64,000 bases of DNA, from NCBI GenBank assembly GCA_963277665.1, contig OY728125.1:1719664889-1719728888 (forward strand). Reading direction: 5' to 3'. Positions 1-11,575 of this stretch are shown piece by piece. The first letter of the stretch is position 1, and each line of letters starts with the position of its first letter. This DNA comes from Viscum album (lineage: Eukaryota; Streptophyta; Magnoliopsida; Santalales; Viscaceae). Under the pieces are notes generated by a model. The model worked only from the letters and a program-made list of their open reading frames with translations, made no database searches and was not told the DNA's origin. Made by a program: the position numbers and the translations under genes.

Positions 1-2797
1 ACAAGTTTTCTCACCCCATCCATGAAATTAATTTTAATTTAATTTTAGATAATTATATTTTTTTTATTTTTAAAAATGGACTATATATATGGAATCATAA
101 GCTCCAAATTATTTAAATAAATCCATTTTATATTTGGTCAATACTAATAGTATCTTTAGTAATTTTAATTATCACTATTTTGGGTAAATCGGGAAATTGT
201 GGGTAAAAGTAATATAATAAATTTTAGAAAATCACCATAAAACTTGTACTAATTTAATTAGATTAGTTATTTTCAACCAAAAGCATCCTCATACTAATAT
301 TATGATCTTTTGGGGACACCTGGATGACTTTAATCCCTTTATTGTATTTTATTTTAATAAAATGTTAGAGATATCATACTTATGTTTTTAATCGGTTTAA
401 TATTATAATATTGGGTTACTAAGGAGATATATTCATATATACTGATTTTTTAAAATATAAAATCGATATAATCACTATATAAATAAATTTTTAATTTTAT
501 GGAATAGATGATTACCTTAAAGGCATGCACAATGATTATTTAGTAATTATTTAATTAATGGAAATATGAATCAAATTATATAAAAAATAGTAATATATAT
601 ATATAATTTGAGACACTTAATATCATCAATGAATTTTATAGATTAATTTTAAATTTTTGAGATATATTAAAATAGTTTTTTGGAAGATATATTTTATCAT
701 TTATATTTTTAAATTTAAAAGTAGTGAATATTACCAAAATATATAATAATGATATTCTAAAATAAATAATACATTATTAAATGAAAAAAAAATCGTAAAA
801 GTATTAAATTTAGAAAAATTATTGTTATAAGGTTTAAAATGTTATAAATAATCCATTTATGAGTTTTATTAAATTTATAGTAACTATATTAACCCTGAAT
901 GAGTAAAAATCCATGTTGTCAAGGTACGTTTCAAAGGGGTAAAATAAAGTTTAAAAAAATAAAAGGGTATAAAAATAACCTAATTTTGCCAAAAATTTAT
1001 TGGATAACATGTATTCGACCATTTTAACATTGAGATCTAATTTTAGTTGTTTAATGGACACTTTTCCATGAAAATTAAATATTTATTTTTTAAATCAAAT
1101 ATAGTTATAAAATATCAATCTAATTATATTTAAAATAATATGTGAATCAAAAAAGGGAAACAATAAATATATGGATGAGACTCAATGTATATTTTAATAA
1201 AAAAAAATTAATTATATAATTTTAATTTTAATTTTTATATATTGTAAAATTACCTTAAATTGTTCTTCAATGATAAAATTATTTATTTAAATAGCATAAA
1301 AATGAAATAATGGATTTTAAAAATATTACTTTTTATATATTTTGGATTGGTTGATATATCTGACAAGTTTCCTAGATCAATATGATATATTAGAGATGTC
1401 TGAAAGTATTATATTTAAATTATCACTTTCTCATTATCAATTTGAAGACTATTGAAATAAATAGTATCATATTTGATAATAATGATATTTTATTGGATTG
1501 ATATTTTTTAAATTATTTAAATATAATACAAAAAATACAAAAATACAAAATTGGATAATATATGGTTCAACATGTCTTACCTTATTCATATATAGGCGAT
1601 TTTTTGTATTTAGATCCAGAATTCCCTAATTATGTTATAATATTTCGATGTTTTTCAAAAGTTCCTCTCACCTAAATTATATATTTGCATCTCCTCCATC
1701 ACTTACTCAAAAAAATTTGATCCATATAGATCATCCAATGCCTTCCCATTTATCTTCTTTGAATCCATAGATATGTCCTAGTTGTTCTGGTCCTTGCAAA
1801 AGTGCTACCCTAGATCACTTAAGAAGAGATTAAAGGATTTCTGCTGAAGAAGTTGATTTTAAAGCATGTTCAACTTATATAAGGTGCAAGGTAAGGGTTT
1901 TTATCATCTCACTTTTATTTCTATGAGATATTAATTATTCAATAATTATATATATTGTGTTTTTTACTATACATTTGATATATCAAATCAAGAATCTCTT
2001 TATCTTCATGGTATTCAATTTTTTGTTTGTTAATTATTTAATTTTTTTAGACTATAATTCAAATATTTCAAAGTGGTATTGGATACATTAGTATAAAAAA
2101 ATATTTTTAATCAATTATTTCATTTGTGGGGAATGATTTAGACTTCCAATACATGTTTTTGATACTGGTTAATGAAATCCCCTTGAGGCATCGATGAGAC
2201 TCGTGTGACAAACTATTTGGTGAATAAGCCATCACGTTTATTTCCAAGAAGAATCATACGATTTTATACTGACATAATTAAATTGACATGATAATATGTC
2301 TTGATAGTAAAGTGGTTCATGTTCCAAATACATGATTTCCAATTATTAATCATTTCATTAATTTATCATTTAGTAATAGTTATCTTGGGCATTTTCCCTA
2401 TGAAAAATCTATTGATGCATTTCACTGTGGGTTTATTGATTAAATTCTTGTTTGTTTTGTTATGTACCAATCCATGTTTGTTGTTCTCATTAATTTATGA
2501 TAATTTATATTACACATAAACACTTTCTAATAATTGGATCTCACCCTTATTTTGGTTTCCTTTTCCTAGGTAATGAATTAGAGATCATTGAAATATATTT
2601 AAAATATTCTGAGAATTAATTCTTTTTACGTATTCTATTTTACTTCCTATTACCATTGTGAAAAATAGAAAATATGTATGTATCTAGTTTTCCAAGACTA
2701 GTAATATATTCGGTCCTTGAGGGTGTATTCTCTTTTAATCATTATCATTTAATGTAGTAAGGAACTGGATCTAGGTCACTGGGGTTGGGTAGTTATA
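1..2797 (+). repeat. Family 1 gypsy LTR, copy A (5' part outside window)
   Basis: This is a plus-strand copy of the long-terminal-repeat family that also flanks the chromovirus pol at the right end of the window. Bases 10-360 match 5,369-5,720 of copy B by eye, so the window opens several hundred bases into the LTR. The promoter block (about 1,655-1,720), the leader (about 1,817-1,910) and a conserved block at 2,160-2,230 follow in the same order as in copy B. The end is placed near 2,797, where the 'ggggttgggt' tail aligns with the terminal bases of the other copies. A degenerate primer-binding-like stretch follows. There are no coding ORFs. The short ORF at 2,301-2,519 is chance sequence in AT-rich DNA. 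Confidence 0.6.
1674..1687 (+). promoter_or_regulatory. Degenerate LTR promoter (TATA region), copy A
   Basis: A 'CTCACC' stretch is followed after about 5 bases by 'aattatatatttgc' at the same place where copies B, G and the right-hand copy have CTCAC, a spacer and TATAAAAG. The TATA core has decayed here. Assignment rests on alignment with the other copies. Confidence 0.35.
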
Positions 2798-4734
2798 TTA
2801 GGAACCAAAGGAAGCTTATTTGAAACCTTGTGAACTAGATTTAGGAAAACATAGTCTAGGGAACATAACCCTATGACTGAATTTTGAAGATAAGTTTAAT
2901 TATAGGATAACATCCAATTTAATTAGAAATGACCATGGAAATCATATGTTAAACCTATGGAATATAGATTTAGTGGAATCTTTCATGATTTAGGAAATCT
3001 ATAAATGACTCTTCACTATGATTAGTATTGGTCACATAGTGCATTTTGGTTTTAGTCAATGGATAGAACTGGAAGGAACTAGGTTAATGGAAATTGTGAT
3101 AGACAATGTGTTGATGAGAAATAAAATGATACATTATCTGGAGTAAAGAATAATTGGATTATTATTTATTAGTTATCATGATATATGACTAAGAACATTC
3201 ACCTCAATCAACTCTTAGACTCACCAAATAAAATAAGGACACAATTCATTAAAATATGGGATGGTGGAAACTCTTGAGGAAAGATGATTCAATTTTCAAT
3301 ATATTGAGAATGTGATAAGAAACAACCAAGTGAATTTATTATAGTAGTGGGAAGAAGTTTTGGGTATGTAAGAGAAGGAAAAAAATTAAGTAATTACAAA
3401 GGAAAAATGGAAATTTTGGTCAAAATATTGGATGAGAATAATGGCCTCATGTATTAAGGAATAAGATGATAAAGCATTTTTAATGGATTAATAATGTATT
3501 GGAATGCTTAGAGTTCATGTGTATTTGGTTAAAAGAATTATTTTATCAATTATTCTATATAAATATAAGTATTTTACTATAGTATTTATTTTATTTATTT
3601 GGAAGCACATGATGAGTAGTACTGGTAATGAAGAGAAGGGATTCTATTGCACATAATCTTTTAAAAAAAATTATTATGGGAACATAAACATGATAAATTC
3701 TTCATGTTGAGTAAATAATTATAATGAGTTTTTTAAAGGATACTATTAGATACTAATAAATTTTATAGTGACTTGATGTGTTATTCTATATTTTTTGGGT
3801 TTACCACATGTTTGGATTTGATGAATATATTCAACAACCCGAGATTTTATTTTTGGAAGAATACATTTTTCATTAATTTTTTTAGATTATCGGGTATTTA
3901 TATATTTGATATTTGAATATAATTTCTACATTATGTGGTTTTGAGAATTTAATGGTAAGATTTATGTTTGAAATTTAGATACATTTTTGGACTGTGAATT
4001 TCGATAAATTTGTTTTCAATAACTGCATATAGAAAAGATTAAGTTGAACATTGGATATTTTTGTCTGAGGATATAACTATGATTTATTATATTGCATATC
4101 ATGTGATAAACATTTTTGTTTCAGTAAACCTTTAAATAAAAAATGATTAACTTTTGGATAATAATATTCATTATTGTTCCTCAGGAATAAACAAAAAATT
4201 CATCTTTAACATCCATTTCCTGGCATCAAATAAAAAGTGAAAATAGATCGAATCACAATGAAACGACGAGATAATGATTATGAGATGGAAAATAATCAAG
4301 TAAGTTTATTTTAAAATGTAATTTTTTTTAATATTAAAGGGAAACCTCAACTCTAGGAAAATGATTTCTGATAAAAAAAACATTACATGTTTACTTCTTG
4401 TTCTGGGAAATCAATATTCTTTTAACCAATAAAAAATTAATAGTTTTTTTATTCTTAACTTTCTAGTGACTATGTTCTCTATAAATACAGATCAGAAATT
4501 TATAGATATATCTTTATTCCATTTCCATGTATTCAATTTATACTAACGTTCTCAAATTTTAACACAAAATATTTGGATGACCTTCATTTTTTCATTTTCC
4601 TTTTATTAAGAATATATTTTATTAACCCTATTTTCGATGTGGGTTTCCCACAAAGATTTTTTCAGTTATAAACCATTAATTTTGGAAGTGTGATTTCAAA
4701 TTGTTAGGATAAAATTTATTGATATATGGGATAA
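2798..4734 (+). other. Non-coding internal remnant between LTR copies A and B
   Basis: This is 1.9 kb of AT-rich sequence between two family 1 LTRs in the same orientation. Just after the upstream LTR, 'ttaggaaccaaagg' weakly resembles a TTTGGTATCAGAGC primer-binding site (about 9 of 14 positions). The first few hundred bases resemble the start of the next internal remnant (after 8,156). The last bases, 4,721-4,734 (gatatatgggataa), occupy the polypurine-tract position directly before a TGTAAC LTR start. I see no gag or pol similarity and no useful ORF. It is either a heavily deleted internal region or the internal part of a non-autonomous derivative. Confidence 0.5.
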
Positions 4735-7032
4735 TGTAACACCCCCATGTTTCGTGGCTTTTGTCTCTTTAAATTTAATCATGGCGAAAGCTTACGTTGC
4801 ACACAACACCCCACTTAAACAAACAATGTAATATTATTATAATATAGCTGAAACATTTGAGGGAATGAATAATATTAAACACATTATAAAATTTTTATAT
4901 TATATGTTCTATCGAATTTTTAATATTCATATTATATATCTTCTAGACATGATATAACTATAAGTCCACTCTTACGCATAAAATTCTATATTTTTCTAAT
5001 GGCAGTATTTCTAAAATTTAACAAAACGATATTTTAAACCTAAATTTTCACACATTTATAAATTATATTTTACAAAATAAACATTATTTTTGTGTTTTTT
5101 TATCAAAATTTAATTTTTTTCTAACTTTTTTTATTTTTCAGATATGTTTTATTTTTTGATGAATAGTAAAACAATATTGAATTTTAATTTAAAATTGAAC
5201 TTTCCTCTAAATAATTGATGATGTAAAATTATATTTTAAATTAGTTTTAAGGTAAAATTTGATCAATAATATATCTAATAATTAAATTAGATCAATTGAA
5301 TCTATTTTATATTGAATTTGGATATAAAAACATTTCAAACATTTACACGTTATCACTATAAAAACTCATTTTCCCACCACATCTAAGAGATTAATTTTAA
5401 ATTAATTTTCTCCAATTATGTGTTTGTAATTTTAAAAATGGATTCCATATTTTTTATCATAAGTTAAAATTGAGTAAATCGGCACCTTCTATTTTTAGTC
5501 AATACGAATTTAAACATTAATACTTTTAATTACTGCGATTAAGGGTAAATCAAGTAATTAAGGGAGAAAATATTATCATAAATGTTAGAAAATTACCCAA
5601 AAATTGGTCATAATTTTATTGGATGAGTGATTATAGACCAAATTTATCCTTGAGATTATTTTATAAAAAAATTTATCCCCTTGGATGTATTTAATACCAT
5701 TATAGTATTTTATGTTAAAGATAAGTTAATGATGTCAGAATTTTTTGACTAGATTAATATTTTAATACAGGGATACATAATCGATATATTTAAATATTAA
5801 TAGTATTTTAAAATTAAAATTTTTTATATTCATCATTTTCATTTAATTTTAGTTTTAGTGGAAAAATAATTTCCATAAAGGCTTGCACAAAGATGATGTT
5901 GTAATTGTTGTGTTCATGGAAATATCAAAAAAATATTAGTAAAACTATTAAAATAAATATAATTTGAGATAATTAATGGCATATATTAATTTCATATATT
6001 ACCTTTACTTTTTAAGGATGTATTAAAATATTTGGTTTGAATATAAATATTTTATATAATTTTTAAAAATTCAATGTGATGAATAATGTCAAAATAAACA
6101 ATAATGATATTTTAAAATAAATATTTTTTTATTAAATGTTATGAAATTCCTAAAAATATTAAATTCAACTCAGTTTTTTAGAAGTTTAATAATTTCATAA
6201 ATGATCCATTTCTGTGTTTTTTCTTTTTATATAACTATATTTACTTGTGTAGTGTAAAAATCTAAGTTGTTGTAAGAGTCAAAAGGGATAAGTAAGGGTT
6301 ATAACCAAAGATTTGGGTATAACCATGAGTTAAATTTGTCCAATAATTATTAGATGAATACGATTCCACCCTTATCACTTTAAGATATTATTTTAGTTTT
6401 TTAATGGAAAATTATCCTGGAAAATTACTTATATATTATTTAAATCAATGATTGTTAAAAACTGTCACTTTGTTTGTATTCAATATCATTTATGCGTCCA
6501 CAATGGTAAATAATCCAGATATGAAGGAACCTAAATATCTATTTTGATATTAATGAAATTTTTTGAATTATACAAATTTATTTTGAATTTTCATAAACTA
6601 TATAATTAACTTAAATGCATTATCAATGCTAAAACATTATTTATTTAATTAACTGACAAATAAAATAATTTATTTTTAAATTATTAATTTTGTTATATTT
6701 TAAATGTGATGATATGTATAATTTTTTTTCAATATATTGGATGTATTATTGATTTTTGATATCATTATATTCAAATTCTAAATTTTTCATAATGTATTTG
6801 AAGTCATATTAAATGAATAATATCAAATTTAAAAATAATAAAATTTTATTGAAATAATAAGTTATTGAATTATATATTATTCATAAAAATAATAAATTAT
6901 ACAAAAGGGGTAATATATGGTCTAAAATTTATTATTATATTCATTTTAGTCCATTTTTATATCTTTTGAGATAGAATATTATTGTTATATTTTAATATTT
7001 TGAGGTATTTTGAAAGATCCCCTCACCACAAT

Positions 7033-7040
7033 TATAAAAG
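7033..7040 (+). promoter_or_regulatory. LTR core promoter TATA box, copy B
   Basis: TATAAAAG preceded by CCCCTCACCACAAT and followed by gggaacctcctgcctcac. The same arrangement (CTCAC, about 5-10 bases, TATAAA(A)G) is kept in copy G and, inverted, at 60,102 and 39,615, although surrounding sequence has diverged greatly. It probably drives LTR transcription from a start about 30 bases downstream. Confidence 0.6.
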
Positions 7041-8020
7041 GGAACCTCCTGCCTCACTTCCTCATAGCAATTTGAGCCATATTGTTTGACAAAACCATAC
7101 CCATTCCACTTATAAATATCCTTATTTATGTTCTAGAGGTTTTTTTCCATCCAAAAGACCTACATTATATCACTTAAGAATAGATTAAAGAAATTTCATC
7201 GATGAAGATGAAGTAAAAAAACATTTAACTAAAGGAAAGTGAAAGGTAAGGGTTTTTATTGTCTCAATTTTATTTTTGTGAGATATAAATTTTTTAACAC
7301 ATATTTATTATTTTTGTTTAATTACCATTTTTAAAATCTTATAATGAATCTCTTTATCTTCATGGTATTCAAGGTTTCATTTGAGAATTATTTATTTTTA
7401 TGGGTCTTATGATTCCAATATTTTAATGTTTTATGTGACACAATGATTTAAAATAATATTTAAATTGATTATTAGATATATTAGGAATGATTTGGAAATG
7501 AATGAAATAGTTTAGGCACTAGTTAATGAAAACCCCTCGATGCATCATCATGTCTCTTGAGACAAACCAGTTTGTGAAAAATCTTTCACACTTTTTTGTA
7601 AGACGAATCACATATGTTTTTACCCAGAGATATAAATTGTATTGAGAATAGGTATTTTTGGTATATTGATTCATATTCAAGAAAATAAATATATTAATTA
7701 AGAATTTCCTTCATTCATAATTCAATTTTTATTGTCTATGATGTTTTCACTATGACCAAATCTATAGAGGAATTTGATTCTAGGTTTATTGTTTAAATTG
7801 AATATATATTCCATATTCTACAATGCGATGTTAATTATGCTCATTTATTCATTATAGTTTCAAATATAAGTAACCCATTACTAAAAAATTGATCTCATAC
7901 TTATTTTTTTTCCTTTTCCGAGGTTACGAGAATGAGATATTTGAAATAGTTTTCATGATTTTTTAGCATTTACATTTTTTATGTATTATGCCTTATTTTT
8001 TATTCCTAATGTAAAAAAGG

Positions 8021-8042
8021 GATATATATATATATATATATG
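8021..8042. repeat. (TA)n microsatellite
   Basis: About ten TA repeats in the 3' part of LTR copy B. A similar run lies at 12,680-12,700 in copy G. Confidence 0.9.
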
Positions 8043-8156
8043 TATTTATTATTTGAATACTAGAAAACTATTTGGTCCATTAGGATATGTTTATGGTGAT
8101 CATGATGATGTAATAAATTAAGGCACCAGCTCAGTGTTACTGGGATTAGGGTAATA

Positions 8157-9034
8157 AATTTGTTGTTAATAAACTTATTTCAAGGTAATTGTTAAGTTGA
8201 TCCAGGAAGAATAGGAGATGAAATAATTTGAATATTTGGGATTAAATTTTGGTCAAACATATCTTAGAGTATACTTATGTATATCTACTTATGGAATGTA
8301 TTGATTTAATCTTTGGGTGTAATTGTTGAGGTTTTAGAGATTATCATATAATTTTTTTACATTGGATAAGCTATGTTAATTATTTTATTTGATAAAATAA
8401 TTTAATAATTTTGGTTTTGGTTAATATTTAAAAATATAATGAAACTATTGTAATTTATTAATGGATCTTATGATATATTAAAAGTTAATTTTACTACTTC
8501 ATGAATAAAAACATTATCAAGGATATTCATTACTTAGAGTATAAAATGAAGTGTAATTTAATCAAACAACAATAAATGGATGAAAATTTAATTATGAAAA
8601 GGGAAAAAATATTTCAAGTAAATTTTATTAGGTTCTTTATATTGAAAATAAAATAATCCCTCGTTTTTTGGAATAATATTTCATTATAAAAATTTTATCC
8701 TTTTAGCATAAATTATTAATCATTATATAGTCTTTCAACCAATCATATATTTGTGGTTTTTTGGACCTTAACATTCTCATTACCATGTCCTCTTTAACTC
8801 TATAATATTACTTAAATTCTATTATTCTTATTTATTTCCATATCTTACCTTCCAACCAATGTTTTACTTATCCGGGAACCTGGTTATGGGTTATTTGAGG
8901 TAACATCCATATTTCCCACATTCCCCTTTAAACGGATGTTTTAGTAACACTTTGTTAGATATCTATTTCAAATATTAAATCATTTATGATAAAGATAAAA
9001 TTATTATGGTGTAATATATTAAATGGAGGATGAA
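8157..9034 (+). other. Non-coding internal remnant with polypurine tract, between copies B and G
   Basis: About 0.88 kb of AT-rich sequence with no ORF of note. Bases 9,021-9,034 (aaatggaggatgaa) form a polypurine tract directly before the TGTAACACCCGAG start of the next LTR. It matches the position and shape of the G-rich tract at 61,648-61,663 on the other strand. So the left side is an LTR end, the right side an LTR start, and the coding middle is absent. Confidence 0.55.
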
Positions 9035-10791
9035 TGTAACACCCGAGTATTTTAAAATATCATTATTTTTTATAATGTATAAAACACACAATGCCAACAT
9101 TAAATAAAACATGACATATTATTCAAATATTATTATTTTAATGTGAATGAGATATTCAATTGGTGTGTATTAATATGTATAAAAAAATATTAAATATATT
9201 TATAATGGAACTACTTGACACAAATTTTTTGATTTTCTATTTGGAAATAAGAACTCAATTTTTAGTGAAGTCATTTTCAGCTCCAAAATTTCATTTTCAT
9301 TAAAAATTTGTTTTAATAATTTTTGTGTGTGGACATTATAATTAATATATATCACATTTATAAATGTTATTTTATAAAATTAATATATGTTTGGAAAATA
9401 TATTATCAAAATCATATTTGTGAGAAATTTTGATATTTTTTTCAATTGATTAATTTTTCAATGAATTGTAAAAAATACCAATTTTTCAAATAAAATCTTT
9501 TATTTATATTAAATAGAATAATTTAATAGTCCCATTATATTTAAAAATATATATTAAAGTAATAAAAGATCCATTTAATTTATAATTATTAAATTTATTG
9601 CATTGGAATCATATAAGTTGTCATGCTTTTGAAATAAGTTAATGGTTATTTTTAAAAACAAACATTTATAAAAAAAAATTCATTATGTTTATAGTTATAT
9701 ATTAAAAATTATTTCTCCCCAATATTCTGATTGAATGTAGTGAAATTTTTATTATATTTCAAAATAAGAAGTTGATATTTGATAAATATTTTTCTTTTAT
9801 ATCCTATCATTATGAATAAAAATCATGGTTAATATTCATCACTATGGCTTAGGTAAAATGGGTGAAACATGGTTATGATGATGGGATAAGGATTGAATGA
9901 TTTTATAATACATTATTTTATCATATTGGACGACTAGTGTTCAGAAATTTTTATCCATGTCTTGAATATATGGTCATTTGGTGACATATATCTTGGATTA
10001 TGACATTTCAATTAATTTAATAAAATAATAAATAAATAATTTTACTATTGAATTTAATTTCTCTAGGTTTTTTACAAAAAGATAAAAGGAGACAAGTTAA
10101 ATAAAAATAATATAATTTAAAGGTAAATTAGTTTTTTTATAGTAATTAATATATAATTTTTTTTAATTTAATAATTATCTTAATTTTTGTTTCAACACCG
10201 AGAAAATATTTTTTTCATTTAATATTAAAATAAAATAAATGCTATTAAAAATGTTAAGAGTAAAATAATTGAGGAAAATAATTTTGGTACACTATTTTTA
10301 TGAATTAATATGAAATATCATATATGTGTTGATTTTTAATTTTTTAATTCCACTACTGTCAAACTATTTTAAATTCAAATTATTTTAATAGTTTTTAAAA
10401 TGAGATTAATATTATTTTATGATAATCATATTTTAATAAAAAATTTAAAAAACATAAAAAACATGAAATAGGACAGCTAGGATGATATAGGGTCTAAAAT
10501 TTCATCCCTGCGACATTTATGAGTCAATTTATACCCTATATGTAAACTTATAACCCATTAATATTAAACATTTCATTACCACAGTTAAGAATAAAATTAG
10601 TTAACCAAGGTTTTCATCAAAAAGTAAGGTCTACAATTATATAAAATCCCATATAAATTTCTATAGATGATGGTTTTGAACTATATAGTATTTTAATGTT
10701 AATTTGTAGACATTTAGAGTCAATTTTCTTGAGATTGACTTATTTTAATTTTAATCATTTCTGGAAATCCAAGAGTTCCCTTCACCTCACT

Positions 10792-10799
10792 TATAAAAG
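10792..10799 (+). promoter_or_regulatory. LTR core promoter TATA box, copy G
   Basis: TATAAAAG preceded by CCCTTCACCTCACT and followed by tgaatcctttacc. It matches the copy B promoter closely. Confidence 0.6.
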
Positions 10800-11140
10800 T
10801 GAATCCTTTACCATTTTCATAACACCATATTGATCTATCTACCTAAAAAAAACCTCCACATTATGCTTCAAAACATCTTTATCCAATTTATATATTTTCT
10901 TGTATTACAAAAATAAAAAAACTATTTCCCTTTAGTGGAGATCTAAAGGATGTCTATTGAAGAAGAGGTAATTATCTAACCAACACTTTCAAATTTCATT
11001 CATCAAAAAAGTACTATAAAACCATTTTACACATCATAAAATAATAAATATAGTACCATAAATATATTGAGATGTGGTTATTATTATTATAAAACCATTT
11101 TCTATCTCTTTTTCATCTAATGAAAACTAAAAAACATAAA

Positions 11141-11575
11141 TCATGCTTACACATGGCTTAATATCTCCACACAACGACATAATTCATTTTTCATTAAAAT
11201 TTTACTTTGTTGATTATAAATATGGAAATAATGAATATATATGATATTTATGGTATTATTATACTTCTAGAAATATTATATCATATCTGCTCTCTTAAAT
11301 TCCAAATATTTTGAAAATGATAACGTCACTCATGCATACGTGTGGATTACCACCTCCATGAAGTGATGTGATTTATTTTTCATTTATGATTTTCATGAAT
11401 GGTAATGAGGATAGAATTATTTAATATAAATAATATTTATTATATAATAATAATTCTTTAAATTATCATTACTATTTAACTTTCTTTTAATATGTCAGTA
11501 AAACTCTAAAAATAACGTTCTTGTGTGCTTAAGGCCTACTGTCTCCCCATACGGCGTGATACATTTTTCTATATA
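11141..11575 (+). repeat. ~190 bp tandem repeat inside LTR copy G (three units)
   Basis: Three related blocks start near 11,141, 11,330 and 11,520, spaced about 190 bases. Each has a core of the form cat-g-c-t/a-tac-acatgg followed by a 'ctcc'-containing stretch and an 'atttttc' tail (for example tcatgcatacgtgtggatta at 11,330). The same core recurs in inverted orientation at 59,550-59,760 with the same spacing and, more weakly, at 38,690-39,290. Confidence 0.55.

Larger units (their letters stand above)
4735..8156 (+). repeat. Family 1 gypsy LTR, copy B (about 3.4 kb)
   Basis: It starts with TGTAACACCC directly after a polypurine-like stretch and runs to a 'gggattagggtaata' tail that aligns with the ends of copies A and 57,929-61,647. 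Its 5' third, with 'gattaagggtaaatc' near 5,540, matches the reverse complement of the right-hand LTR near 61,000. The promoter is at 7,020-7,060, the leader at 7,165-7,250 and the conserved block at 7,520-7,600. A (TA)n run lies at 8,022-8,041. Nothing in it looks coding. Confidence 0.65.
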
